Shown in pieces: positions 36,445 through 45,359 of a DNA stretch of 64,000 nt. The notes under the pieces were generated by a model. It worked only from the letters and a program-made list of their open reading frames with translations, did no database searches and was not told where the DNA came from. The stretch's first letter is position 1. Every line of letters begins with the position of its first letter. The DNA is from Psychrobacter sp. JCM 18902. GTDB taxonomy: Bacteria > Pseudomonadota > Gammaproteobacteria > Pseudomonadales > Moraxellaceae. Position numbers and translations under genes: made by a program. The DNA is taken from contig NZ_CAJHBK010000001.1 in assembly GCF_904846615.1 (NCBI RefSeq), forward strand, positions 2,418,001 to 2,482,000, read 5' to 3'.

Positions 36445-36801
36445 ATGAACTTAAAATTACTTGCTCTAGCTGGTATCATGACTGCAACTATGGGCCTTAC
36501 TGCCTGTGACAGCAACAAAGAAAACGCTGCTGAAGATTTATCTGACGCACAAGAAGAAGTGCAAGATGCATCAGAAGAGCTAAACGAAGCTGCTGCTGAA
36601 GGCGAAGTAACTGCTGATGCTGACGCTGCTGTTGCTGCAGCTGAAACTGACATCGCTGATGCTCAAGTTGCTACTGCTACTGACGAAATCGATGCTGAAG
36701 TACCTGTAGACGGTACTACTACTAGCGTTGACGTAGCTAGCGAAACTCCAGCTGTAGACGCAGCTGACGAAGTTGTAGTTATTGAAGAACCAGCTCAGTA
36801 A
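36445..36801 (+). CDS. Acidic Ala-rich lipoprotein of unknown function
   Basis: 118 aa. Signal peptide with lipobox (GLTAC, Cys at 21), then DSNKENAAEDLSDAQEEVQD and about 75 residues almost wholly of Ala, Glu, Asp, Val and Thr. There are very few basic residues after the cysteine, so the mature protein has a strong negative charge and is probably disordered or helical. GGAG precedes the ATG and the terminator is strong, so it could be highly expressed. A similar composition is seen in the membrane protein at 4757-5194, but the sequences do not look homologous. Confidence 0.75.
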   Translation: MNLKLLALAGIMTATMGLTACDSNKENAAEDLSDAQEEVQDASEELNEAAAEGEVTADADAAVAAAETDIADAQVATATDEIDAEVPVDGTTTSVDVASETPAVDAADEVVVIEEPAQ

Positions 36802-36833
36802 TTTTATCGTTTATATGATAGAAATACTGTAGT

Positions 36834-36864
36834 AAAAAAAAGAGAGCCTAAGCTCTCTTTTTTT
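36834..36864 (+). terminator. Intrinsic terminator of the acidic lipoprotein
   Basis: AAAAAGAGAGC-CTAA-GCTCTCTTTTTTT. Confidence 0.9.
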
Positions 36865-37035
36865 GTGCGTGTCATTTACCATTGTTCGTGGTTATTCATA
36901 GCTAAACATGATAGTTAATGTCTCTGATCAAATGTAGATCAACCATCTCACATTAATAATAAAGCGTAACTTTAACAACCATCATGAAGTCATGATATAT
37001 TTATATGTTCAGTTTCATATGATTGATAGTTACTG

Positions 37036-37335
37036 CTACTCGTCAAATAGACGCTCATCAACTTGTTGACGGAATTTTTGCCCTGTCTTGAAAGTCACCA
37101 CACGGCGTGCTGATACGGCGACTGGCTCTCCTGTCTTAGGGTTGCGACCTGGACGGCTATTTTTATCTTTAAGCTCGAAGTTGCCAAAGCCTGAAAGCTT
37201 GACCTCTTTGCCATCAATTAAACTCTCTGACAATTCATCAAAGAAATTCTCTACCAAACAGCGGCCTTCTTGGCGTGTTAGGTCAAGATGACTCATCAAA
37301 TGCTCAATCATGTCAGATTTGGTTAAGGTGCTCAC
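37036..37335 (-). CDS. ihfA: Integration host factor subunit alpha
   Basis: 99 aa; DNA-bending nucleoid protein acting as a heterodimer with IhfB (not in window). It starts with a GTG at 37335, supported by AGGAG 8 nt upstream. The HU/IHF core is clear: [10 protein letters not shown] at the start, [24 protein letters not shown] with the beta-arm Pro that intercalates DNA, and [13 protein letters not shown] at the end. It lies downstream of pheT as in E. coli and Acinetobacter, but with a 247-bp gap and a probable own promoter. Confidence 0.97.
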   Translation of the reverse strand: MSTLTKSDMIEHLMSHLDLTRQEGRCLVENFFDELSESLIDGKEVKLSGFGNFELKDKNSRPGRNPKTGEPVAVSARRVVTFKTGQKFRQQVDERLFDE

Positions 37336-37404
37336 AGTACGACTCCTATGCTATGTCGTGATGTCGAATATCATGGTTTAGCGGTATGAGGGTTAATGCT
37401 AGTT

Positions 37405-37436
37405 ATTATAAAGGTTTTCTAACCTCTTTTTAACAA
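37405..37436 (-). promoter_or_regulatory. Candidate ihfA promoter overlapped by an inverted repeat
   Basis: On the minus strand: TATAAT (37405-37410), with weak TTAAAA at 17 bp or TTGTTA at 20 bp as -35. AGGTTAGAAAACCT, an inverted repeat (37412-37425), fills the spacer and could be an operator. Confidence 0.4.
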
Positions 37437-37530
37437 AGACTGCTTTAAAATCCTTTATTAATAACCACTTAACTATTTTTATGAAAAAAAATTTTATAAA
37501 ATCATAATTCTTATAAATAGCAATGCCCTA

Positions 37531-37553
37531 TAGCCTCTTGAAGAGTGAGGCTA
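37531..37553. other. Hairpin just beyond pheT stop
   Basis: TAGCCTC-9 nt-GAGGCTA without a T-run on the minus strand. It could protect the pheT 3' end or be a processing site; not a typical terminator. Confidence 0.4.
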
Positions 37554-37582
37554 CAGAGCATGTCTATGATAAGAGTTATATG

Positions 37583-39997
37583 TTAGCTGTCACGCAACTT
37601 TGCAGCATGTTGCTCAGTTAGTGCTTGTACCACTTTGTCAGTCGCGGTTTTGATGGCGTCATCAGATAGCGTTTGTGCATTGTCTTGCCATATTAGCGCA
37701 AAAGCCAATGAGCGCTGACCAGCTGGCACGTTGTCGCCTTGATACACATCAAACAGCCACAGATCAGCCAATAGCTCACCAGCTGCGGCGCGTATCGTCG
37801 ACTCTAATGTCTGTAAGCTGATCTCACTGTCTACTAAAATGGCAATATCACGGCGTACTTGTGGAAATTTGCTCGGGGTGGTGATGGTATGCTGCTCACG
37901 GGCAAGGGTCAGTAATGGCGCAAGTGATAATTGAGCAACCCACGTAGCTGGCAAATCTAACTGCTTAGCCGTGTTAGGATGCAACTGACCCAACCAACCG
38001 ACATATTCATCATCAATATAGAGCTTAGCACTTTGACCCGGATGCAAGAAAGCAAACTCACTGCGCTCATAACGAATACGGGCGCTATCCATTTGTGCAG
38101 GTAATAACTGCTCAATATCATGCTTAAGATCATAAAAGTCTAACGCACGGTTTTGATACGCTTGCTCGTCCCAGACATCGCCAACTGCTACTAACGCAAT
38201 ACTTGGCGTTTGTACCAATTCACTAATACTTTGACCAACAAAGCTAAGCCCTGTTTCAAAGAAACGGACTCGTGGCTGCTGACGATTGAGATTGTACTGC
38301 ACGCAAGGTAATAAGCTTGATAGCAAAGTACGGCGCATCACGGCTAAGTCACTAGAGATAGGATTGGCCAGTGCCAACACTTCTCCTAGGGCTTTATCAT
38401 CAAGTAAAGCTTCTATTTTTGCGTCACTAAAGCTAAAGCTAATGGCTTCCATATAGCCATTATCAACCAATGCAAGCTTCATTTGATGCGTTAAGTCTGC
38501 GGTATCGTCATAATCCATACTGACTTGCAAATGCGGCAACACGCTTGGAATATTATCATAGCCATAGATACGCGCAATTTCTTCGATGAGGTCTTCTTTG
38601 ATACTCATGTCAAAGCGATACGATGGCGGCGTGCAAATCAGGCTATCGGCTTGCTGCACCACCTCAAAGCCCAATTGGGTTAAGATACGAACCATCACTG
38701 CTGGCTCAATCTCAATACCGATGACATCGCGGACTTTAGCAACTGGTAAAGTGATCGGTGCGCGAGCTGGTAAATGCTCACTGCTTTCTGCTTTTACTAT
38801 TTGTCCGGCTTGCCCACCAGTAACGCTAGTAATCAAATCAACAGCACGTGCCAGTGCCAGCTCTGGTAACGCAAAGTCTACCCCACGCTCAAAACGTTGT
38901 GAGGCATCGGTATGTAACCCAAAACGACGTGCGCGCGAGGCAATAGCTAACTGACCAAAGAAAGCGCTTTCTACAACAATATTGGTGGTGCTATCAGTCA
39001 CACTACTACGCTGACCGCCCATGATTCCGGCAAGTGCAAGTGCGCCTTTATCATCAGCAATGAGCAATTCATCACCGGTTAAGGTAATGGTTTGCTCATT
39101 CAACAAAGTAATCGTTTCTTCAGGTTGTGCCAAACGCACAACGATATCGCCCTCGATAGTATCGGCATCAAACGCATGTAGCGGTTGACCCAACTCCATC
39201 AATACATAGTTGGTCACATCAACCAAAAAATTGTGCGAGCGTAATCCTGATTGAACCAGCGCATCTTGCATCCACTTTGGGGTGTCGATACCACGATCAA
39301 TATTGCTGATTGATTGTAGTAAATAGCGTGGGCACGCTTCAATTGCACTAACCGTTACCGCTAGCGTAGCAGTATCAGCACCGTTATCAGTAACTACCAC
39401 ATTGGTAGGAATCTCAGGCAGCTGCATTGGCAAATCATTAATGACTGATATTTCGCGCGCAATACCGCGTACACTAAAGCAGTCACCGCGATTTGGGGTG
39501 ATAGAGATATCTAGGATTTGATTGTCTAAGCCTAGATATTCACGGATATCCATACCAATTGGTGCATCTGCTGGCAATTCGAGCAGACCATCGATGCTAT
39601 CGATTAAATCAATTTCAGACGCGCCGCAAAGCATACCGTTAGAGTCGACACCGCGTAGGTTACCGTTTTTAATTTCAAAACCTGCACCATTATCAGAAGG
39701 CAAAATGGCACCAACAGTAGCAACCGGTGCTTTCATACCAACGGTGACATTGGGCGCACCACAAACGATTTGTAACGGCTCAGCGGCACCAATATTAACC
39801 TGCGTAACGCGCAGTTTATCGGCATCTGGATGCTGCTCGATGCTGATGACTTCACCGACAACCACACCACTGAAGGCACGGGCAACCGCATAGCGATCAT
39901 CAATCTCAAGTCCTGCCATCGTGAGTTGTTCGGCCAATTGCTCACTGGTATTGTTGGGGTTTACCCATTGACGTAGCCACTGTTCGCTAATTTTCAT
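37583..39997 (-). CDS. pheT: Phenylalanine-tRNA ligase beta subunit
   Basis: 804 aa, forms the alpha2-beta2 synthetase with PheS. Domains in order: EMAP-type tRNA-binding domain (about 40-150, VVVGEVISIEQHPDADKLRV), B3/B4 editing domain (about 210-385), B5 domain (about 400-475), catalytic-like core, and the C-terminal ferredoxin-fold anticodon-binding domain (about 705-800, PSKFPQVRRDIAILVD). Full length. It lies 71 bp downstream of pheS on the same strand, so one operon. Confidence 0.98.
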   Translation of the reverse strand: MKISEQWLRQWVNPNNTSEQLAEQLTMAGLEIDDRYAVARAFSGVVVGEVISIEQHPDADKLRVTQVNIGAAEPLQIVCGAPNVTVGMKAPVATVGAILPSDNGAGFEIKNGNLRGVDSNGMLCGASEIDLIDSIDGLLELPADAPIGMDIREYLGLDNQILDISITPNRGDCFSVRGIAREISVINDLPMQLPEIPTNVVVTDNGADTATLAVTVSAIEACPRYLLQSISNIDRGIDTPKWMQDALVQSGLRSHNFLVDVTNYVLMELGQPLHAFDADTIEGDIVVRLAQPEETITLLNEQTITLTGDELLIADDKGALALAGIMGGQRSSVTDSTTNIVVESAFFGQLAIASRARRFGLHTDASQRFERGVDFALPELALARAVDLITSVTGGQAGQIVKAESSEHLPARAPITLPVAKVRDVIGIEIEPAVMVRILTQLGFEVVQQADSLICTPPSYRFDMSIKEDLIEEIARIYGYDNIPSVLPHLQVSMDYDDTADLTHQMKLALVDNGYMEAISFSFSDAKIEALLDDKALGEVLALANPISSDLAVMRRTLLSSLLPCVQYNLNRQQPRVRFFETGLSFVGQSISELVQTPSIALVAVGDVWDEQAYQNRALDFYDLKHDIEQLLPAQMDSARIRYERSEFAFLHPGQSAKLYIDDEYVGWLGQLHPNTAKQLDLPATWVAQLSLAPLLTLAREQHTITTPSKFPQVRRDIAILVDSEISLQTLESTIRAAAGELLADLWLFDVYQGDNVPAGQRSLAFALIWQDNAQTLSDDAIKTATDKVVQALTEQHAAKLRDS

Positions 39998-40068
39998 AAA
40001 TATCTCAGATCAGAATTTTATAATAAAGGTTTTGGAGTAAAGGTAGAGGTATTATTAAATAATAAAAT

Positions 40069-41282
<1,214 letters not shown>

Positions 41283-41349
41283 CAAAGCATATTTAGCGTT
41301 GGTGCTAAAACAAGGCTGTGACATGAAGTATTAAGATAATGTGATATAA

Positions 41350-41380
41350 AAAAAGCCACCGACCAGCGGTAGCTTTTATT
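41350..41380 (-). terminator. Terminator between rplT and pheS
   Basis: On the minus strand: AGCTACCG-CTGG-TCGGTGGCT followed by seven T residues (one wobble pair). It separates ribosomal-protein transcription from pheST. No leader peptide with Phe codons precedes it, so simple termination is more likely than attenuation. Confidence 0.8.
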
Positions 41381-41476
41381 AATATCATACTATTAATCAA
41401 TATTATCCCTGTCCATATAGATAACTACTTGTAAATTCTGACTAAACAAGCAGCAACCCTAAAGGAAGGTTAATAT

Positions 41477-41833
41477 TTATGCTAATGCCGCTTTTGCTTT
41501 TTCAACCAACGCTGTGAAAGTCGCTGCATCATGCATAGCGATGTCAGCAAGTACGCGACGATCGACAGTGATGTTAGCCAATTTCATGCCATTGATAAAG
41601 CGGCTGTAGCTTAAGCCGTTTAAGCGTGCACCAGCATTGATACGTGCAATCCAAAGACGACGGAAGGTACGTTTTTTGTTGCGACGGTCACGATAAGCAT
41701 ATTGACCAGCTTTGGTCACTGCTTGTACCGCTACGCGGTAAACACGTGAACGGGCACCGTAGTAGCCTTTTGCGCGTTTTAGGATTTTTTTGTGACGACG
41801 ATTCGCCTGTACACCACGTTTTACACGGGCCAT
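41477..41833 (-). CDS. rplT: 50S ribosomal protein L20
   Basis: 118 aa, usual length. Basic N-terminal extension ([22 protein letters not shown]) reaching into 23S rRNA, followed by the globular domain ([24 protein letters not shown]). Essential for early 50S assembly, and a known autogenous repressor of the infC-rpmI-rplT messenger in E. coli and Bacillus. GGAG precedes the ATG. It is 150 bp downstream of rpmI. Confidence 0.98.
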   Translation of the reverse strand: MARVKRGVQANRRHKKILKRAKGYYGARSRVYRVAVQAVTKAGQYAYRDRRNKKRTFRRLWIARINAGARLNGLSYSRFINGMKLANITVDRRVLADIAMHDAATFTALVEKAKAALA

Positions 41834-41983
41834 AAATTACTCCAAGATTTCTTTAATCATTATTAAACGAATCACGATGTCATCGAATAGTAGACATCGC
41901 TATCAGATTGCAAAGTCAGATATTTTTAATTCAGTCACTATAAATTAAACAGCGCTTAATTAAAGCTAAATGACGATAGCCTA

Positions 41984-42181
41984 CTAGATGTATGGGCACA
42001 TGCGACGAACTGCTGCTTCGTCAGACTTGTCCACCATCTTTAGACCGCGCAACTGGCGAATACGCTTAGCTGATTTCTTGGTCAAGATATGGCTTTTGTT
42101 TGCTTGCTTACGCTTGAAGCCGTTCGCTGTTTTTTTGAAGCGTTTAGCTGCACCGCTTCTGGTTTTCATCTTAACTTTCAT
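41984..42181 (-). CDS. rpmI: 50S ribosomal protein L35
   Basis: 65 aa. Highly basic L35 signature [23 protein letters not shown] and [15 protein letters not shown] lies before the ATG. Upstream, where infC (initiation factor 3) would be expected in most relatives, there is instead a short leader, a transposable-element remnant and an oppositely oriented thioesterase gene. It heads the rpmI-rplT unit here. Confidence 0.98.
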   Translation of the reverse strand: MKVKMKTRSGAAKRFKKTANGFKRKQANKSHILTKKSAKRIRQLRGLKMVDKSDEAAVRRMCPYI

Positions 42182-42249
42182 GATGATTTGCCTCTTTGTC
42201 TTTGATAGAACCTGGTCGTCAAATAGTTAATAACGAATAGTGGCTGTAA

Positions 42250-42290
42250 AAACACCCACTAAACCTCTATTTGCCTCGAGGTGGGAGGCG
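42250..42290 (-). promoter_or_regulatory. Structured leader upstream of rpmI, possible attenuator
   Basis: Read on the minus strand, a GC-rich block CCTCCCACCTCGAGG can pair with GAGG-TTTA-GTGGG, and the stem is followed by TGTTTTT, about 70 nt before the rpmI ATG. Expected position for control of rpmI-rplT, but the pairing is by eye only. Confidence 0.35.
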
Positions 42291-42341
42291 GTATTTTAGC
42301 AGATAATGCACTGTTTTGCCAAGGAAACTTTTACGCCTCGC

Positions 42342-42516
42342 CTAGGGTGTGTCCTCAATCTGAACGAAAGCAAATAAATGGACTAAAAACGGTTAAATTC
42401 TGCCAAGCTACGTCAAATACTTGATTCATATCTCGATATTATTTGTGCTATTTTCCTTATTTGACGGCAATTTATCTCATTCTTATCATTATTTTTAAAA
42501 TGAGAACACGCCTTAG
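42342..42516. mobile_element. MITE-like non-autonomous element, about 175 bp
   Basis: Terminal inverted repeats CTAGGGTGTGTCCTCA (42342-42357) and, on the other strand, CTAAGGCGTGTTCTCA (42501-42516) agree at 13 of 16 bases. Sub-terminal inverted repeats are also visible (CGTCAAATA near 42411-42419 and TATTTGACG near 42458-42466). It has no ORF. Both ends begin CTA, so a 2-3 bp TA-type target duplication is possible. The TIR sequence recurs at 21.0, 34.1 and 43.2 kb. Confidence 0.65.
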
Positions 42517-42779
42517 TAGGTATGACAGTGGATAATGAGTATGAGCCCATTTATAAAGATTTTAGTCAAAACACTCATAAAACTGCGGATTTACCGCCAA
42601 ATAGATTGAATGTCAGCTTAAGCTGTGCTTAAGTAGAGACTGAACCTTAGTATAAGCTGAGCATTAATAATACAAAGTTATTTATCACACTTATCGAGCG
42701 TCTATCGTACGATGATGACGCTACCAACCTACACCATGATTAGCAGCACTCATAGCCTGCAATCAATCTAGGAGATAAC
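42517..42779. other. Region between the MITE and the thioesterase gene
   Basis: 263 bp upstream of the GTG start, presumed promoter region. Short partial repeats (TTAAGCTGTGCTTAAG) are seen near 42616-42631. No ORF. Confidence 0.4.
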
Positions 42780-43223
42780 GTGTCAAAACAAGAATTAGAC
42801 TTTGATAACGACATATTTGTCTTTGAAACAGTGATGCGTGTGCGTCATATTGAGCTTGATATGGCTCAGTACCTGACGCTCGAATCATTGACGGCATTGC
42901 TATGTGAGGCGCGGCAAAGATTTTTTTACTCTAAAGGTATTAAAGAGATCGATGCAGATTATCACGGTTTAATTATCGATGAGTTACAGCTGAGTATTGT
43001 CAGTCGCATACGGGCGCGTGAAGAGCTATTATTTGAAGTAGGCGTTGAGCCGTTATACGATAATGGTGGCACTATAGTGATAAAAATTACCCGTATGCAT
43101 ACTGGAGAAACAGTAGCCAAGGCGCGGCAGCATTTTGTCAACTATGACTTTCGCCTCAATAAATCGATTGCGCTTGATAAAATTATGAAAGAAGCACTGT
43201 ACCCACATCTCTACAGGATTTGA
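42780..43223 (+). CDS. Hotdog-fold acyl-CoA thioesterase (4HBT/YbgC-like)
   Basis: 147 aa. Start is a GTG at 42780, well supported by AGGAG 6 nt upstream. The sequence FETVMRVRHIELDMAQYLTLESLTALLCEARQRFFYSKGI fits the 4HBT entry strand and hot-dog helix, followed by beta-strands FEVGVEPLYDNGGTIVIKITRMHTGETVAKARQHFVNYD. A classical HTDxxGHVNN motif is not visible, so it is a divergent member and the substrate is unknown. It stands between an element at 42.34-42.52 kb and a matching terminal repeat that begins 3 bp after its stop codon, which suggests association with the element. Confidence 0.72.
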   Translation: MSKQELDFDNDIFVFETVMRVRHIELDMAQYLTLESLTALLCEARQRFFYSKGIKEIDADYHGLIIDELQLSIVSRIRAREELLFEVGVEPLYDNGGTIVIKITRMHTGETVAKARQHFVNYDFRLNKSIALDKIMKEALYPHLYRI

Positions 43224-43225
43224 TG

Positions 43226-43242
43226 TTGAGGACATGCCCTAA
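43226..43242. repeat. Terminal-repeat copy immediately after the thioesterase stop codon
   Basis: TTGAGGACATGCCCTAA, the exact reverse of TTAGGGCATGTCCTCAA. It matches the left end at 42342-42358 in 14 of 17 positions and in inverted orientation, so the two could bound a 901-bp unit. Confidence 0.6.
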
Positions 43243-43336
43243 CGCCAACCGCTTTTTTATTCAGACCATAGATAGAATCCGTTACGATTCACTTATTCCC
43301 CTTTGATTTCTATATACATAAGAAGACAGATATATT

Positions 43337-44191
43337 ATGACTTTACCTGCTTGGCTGGCTGCCATAAAATTTAATGATGATGGTTTGATTCCTGCAATTG
43401 CTCAAGATCATAAGTCTGGGCGTATTTTGATGATGGCTTGGATGAATGCCGAAGCACTACAGTTAACCGCGCAAACGCAGACAGCGGTTTATTTTTCGCG
43501 CTCACGTGCCAAATTGTGGCATAAGGGCGAGTCATCGGGTCATACTCAGACCGTACATGATATTCGCTTGGACTGTGATGCAGACGTGATTGTACTTAGT
43601 GTCACTCAGGCTGGCGGTATCGCTTGCCATACTGGTCGCGAGTCTTGCTTCTATCAGCGTTTAGATTTGTCGGGCCAAACGCCTGAATGGCAAACCGTCG
43701 ATAAGGTATTAAAAGACCCTGCTGATATTTATCATTCAAGCGATACAGCAAAAGCTATTCCTAAAAGTAACGAGACGCAGGCTCACGATGTAATCCCTTC
43801 AGATGCCAAGCACAGTCACCATGACAACAACATTACCAATCGCTCTATTTTGCAGCAGCTTGACGGTGTATTGGCAGAGCGTAAACAAGCGGATGCTGAT
43901 AGCTCGTACGTGGCAAGCTTATACGCAAAGGGTTTAAATAAAATCCTAGAGAAAGTTGGCGAAGAAAGTACTGAAAGTATCATTGCCGCTAAAGATTTTG
44001 CCCATTGCGACGAAAATAGCAATAAAGCGCAATATGATGACGCTCGTCACGAGCTCATCTATGAGGTGGCCGATGTCTGGTTTCATACATTAGTAGGACT
44101 GGCGTGGTTCGATATTGAGTCGGATGCGGTATTAAACGAGCTAGGTCGACGTTTTGGTCTATCAGGTATCGATGAAAAGGCGGCGCGATAG
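43337..44191 (+). CDS. hisI: Fused phosphoribosyl-AMP cyclohydrolase / phosphoribosyl-ATP pyrophosphohydrolase
   Basis: Catalyses histidine biosynthesis steps 2 and 3 as HisI-HisE fusion (HisIE). 284 aa, long compared with about 200 in E. coli. HisI part (about 1-118): [28 protein letters not shown] and zinc ligands in DCDAD and CHTGRESCF. HisE part (about 170-284): [35 protein letters not shown] and [13 protein letters not shown]. The extra length is a hydrophilic, Asp/His/Asn-rich linker (about 125-168). In Pseudomonas hisI and hisE are separate genes directly before tatABC; here they are fused but the tat neighbourhood is kept. Confidence 0.94.
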   Translation: MTLPAWLAAIKFNDDGLIPAIAQDHKSGRILMMAWMNAEALQLTAQTQTAVYFSRSRAKLWHKGESSGHTQTVHDIRLDCDADVIVLSVTQAGGIACHTGRESCFYQRLDLSGQTPEWQTVDKVLKDPADIYHSSDTAKAIPKSNETQAHDVIPSDAKHSHHDNNITNRSILQQLDGVLAERKQADADSSYVASLYAKGLNKILEKVGEESTESIIAAKDFAHCDENSNKAQYDDARHELIYEVADVWFHTLVGLAWFDIESDAVLNELGRRFGLSGIDEKAAR

Positions 44192-44259
44192 TTTCTATAA
44201 GCTTGGCCGTTGCCCTGTTTGATTATTGTTGATTTCACCTTTTTGTCACAAGTGCAGGT

Positions 44260-44265
44260 TATAAT
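44260..44265 (+). promoter_or_regulatory. -10 box upstream of tatA
   Basis: TATAAT 115 bp before the tatA ATG, after AAGTGCAGGT; the -35 at 17 bp (ACCTTT) is poor. Confidence 0.3.
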
Positions 44266-44379
44266 ATAGCTCTGTTTTACTTCGCATTGTATGTCGAGGC
44301 TGTTTATTGAGTATAACGATATTCAATACACCCAAAGTAGGCATACAAAGACTGAAAACCAAGACACAAGGATACCTTT

Positions 44380-44622
44380 ATGGGTAGTTTTTCTATTACG
44401 CATTGGCTGATTTTATTGGTGGTAGTGGTGGTCGTATTTGGCACCTCAAAGCTTAGAAATGCTGGCAAAGATTTGGGCGGCGCAGTCAAAGGCTTCAAAG
44501 AAGCGGTCAAAGATGAAAATACTGAGCATGCTAAAAAGCATGTGGTGCTCGATCATGATGGCAATGCACACACTGAAGAGCGCCCAACAACCACCAAGGT
44601 TGATGACACGCATAATGTATAG
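44380..44622 (+). CDS. tatA: Twin-arginine translocase subunit TatA
   Basis: 80 aa. One short N-terminal membrane helix ([18 protein letters not shown]), the conserved [23 protein letters not shown] amphipathic helix, then a polar acidic tail. It forms the size-adjusting pore of the Tat pathway with TatBC. AAGGA precedes the ATG. First gene of tatABC, 188 bp after hisIE. Confidence 0.96.
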   Translation: MGSFSITHWLILLVVVVVVFGTSKLRNAGKDLGGAVKGFKEAVKDENTEHAKKHVVLDHDGNAHTEERPTTTKVDDTHNV

Positions 44623-44663
44623 CCTCTAGACAGTGACCTTTTAGACAATGACATCGGAACATT

Positions 44664-45359
44664 ATGTTTGATATCGGCTTTTCTGAACTACTCCTCTTTG
44701 GTGTTATCGCCCTAATCGTCTTGGGCCCAGAAAAACTGCCACAGGCAGCGCGTACCGCTGGGCAGTGGTATGCCAAAATTCGCCGCACGGTATCCACCCT
44801 GCAATCTGAAATCGAAGCTGAGCTTGATTTGGCAGAGACCCGCCAGCTTATGCAAAAAGAGCTGGCCAAAATTCGCCAGACTGAAGCAGATATGAGGCGT
44901 GAGATGGCGGAGATGCGCGGCAGTATGCAAGAGTTTGAATCCTCGCAAAACCAGCATTTAAAAGCATCGCGTGATTCAGGCGATGACAATACGCCTAGAC
45001 AAAGTAGTCAAGCCAGTAGTGAGAATGATGATAATCGACCAGTGCAGCCAAAAGCGTTTGACTACGCCTATGACAGTAACAGACAGACTGAGAAACCAGA
45101 AAGCCCTGAGCAGTCATCGGCACAAGGCGACAATGATAGTCCAAAAACTGACTGTAGTGATAACGCCAATCCAGTGTCTCAAACCATCACAACTAGACCG
45201 TGGGAAAATATGTGGTTTCGTCTTGGAGCTTATGATAAAGCGCGCCGTTTGCCGCAACCACCCTACTTACCAAATTATAAAGCCGATATCTTACTAAACA
45301 GCCATATAGACAGTCCTTTACCTAAACAGGCTTCTGTTCATGAGCAGGAGAGTCATTAG
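44664..45359 (+). CDS. tatB: Twin-arginine translocase subunit TatB
   Basis: 231 aa. N-terminal helix MFDIGFSELLLFGVIALIVLGPEKLP with the invariant Glu and GP hinge, then a long charged helix (about 25-110). The rest is a disordered Asp/Ser/Gln-rich stretch followed by a distinctive C-terminal block (RPWENMWFRLGAY, LPQPPYLPNYKADILL) not present in E. coli TatB (171 aa). It partners TatC in binding twin-Arg signal peptides. Its stop codon overlaps the tatC GTG by one base (TAGTG). Confidence 0.95.
   Translation: MFDIGFSELLLFGVIALIVLGPEKLPQAARTAGQWYAKIRRTVSTLQSEIEAELDLAETRQLMQKELAKIRQTEADMRREMAEMRGSMQEFESSQNQHLKASRDSGDDNTPRQSSQASSENDDNRPVQPKAFDYAYDSNRQTEKPESPEQSSAQGDNDSPKTDCSDNANPVSQTITTRPWENMWFRLGAYDKARRLPQPPYLPNYKADILLNSHIDSPLPKQASVHEQESH

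Noticed and set aside
41381..41476. Phe leader peptide/attenuator before pheS
   Set aside because: The segment after rplT has no run of Phe codons and the hairpin behaves as an ordinary rplT terminator.
43053..43235. Short minus-strand frame over the thioesterase 3' end
   Set aside because: Antisense shadow that reaches into the terminal repeat only by chance.
44531..44989. 152-codon minus-strand frame over tatA/tatB
   Set aside because: Shadow of tatA/tatB; the sense proteins are unmistakable.
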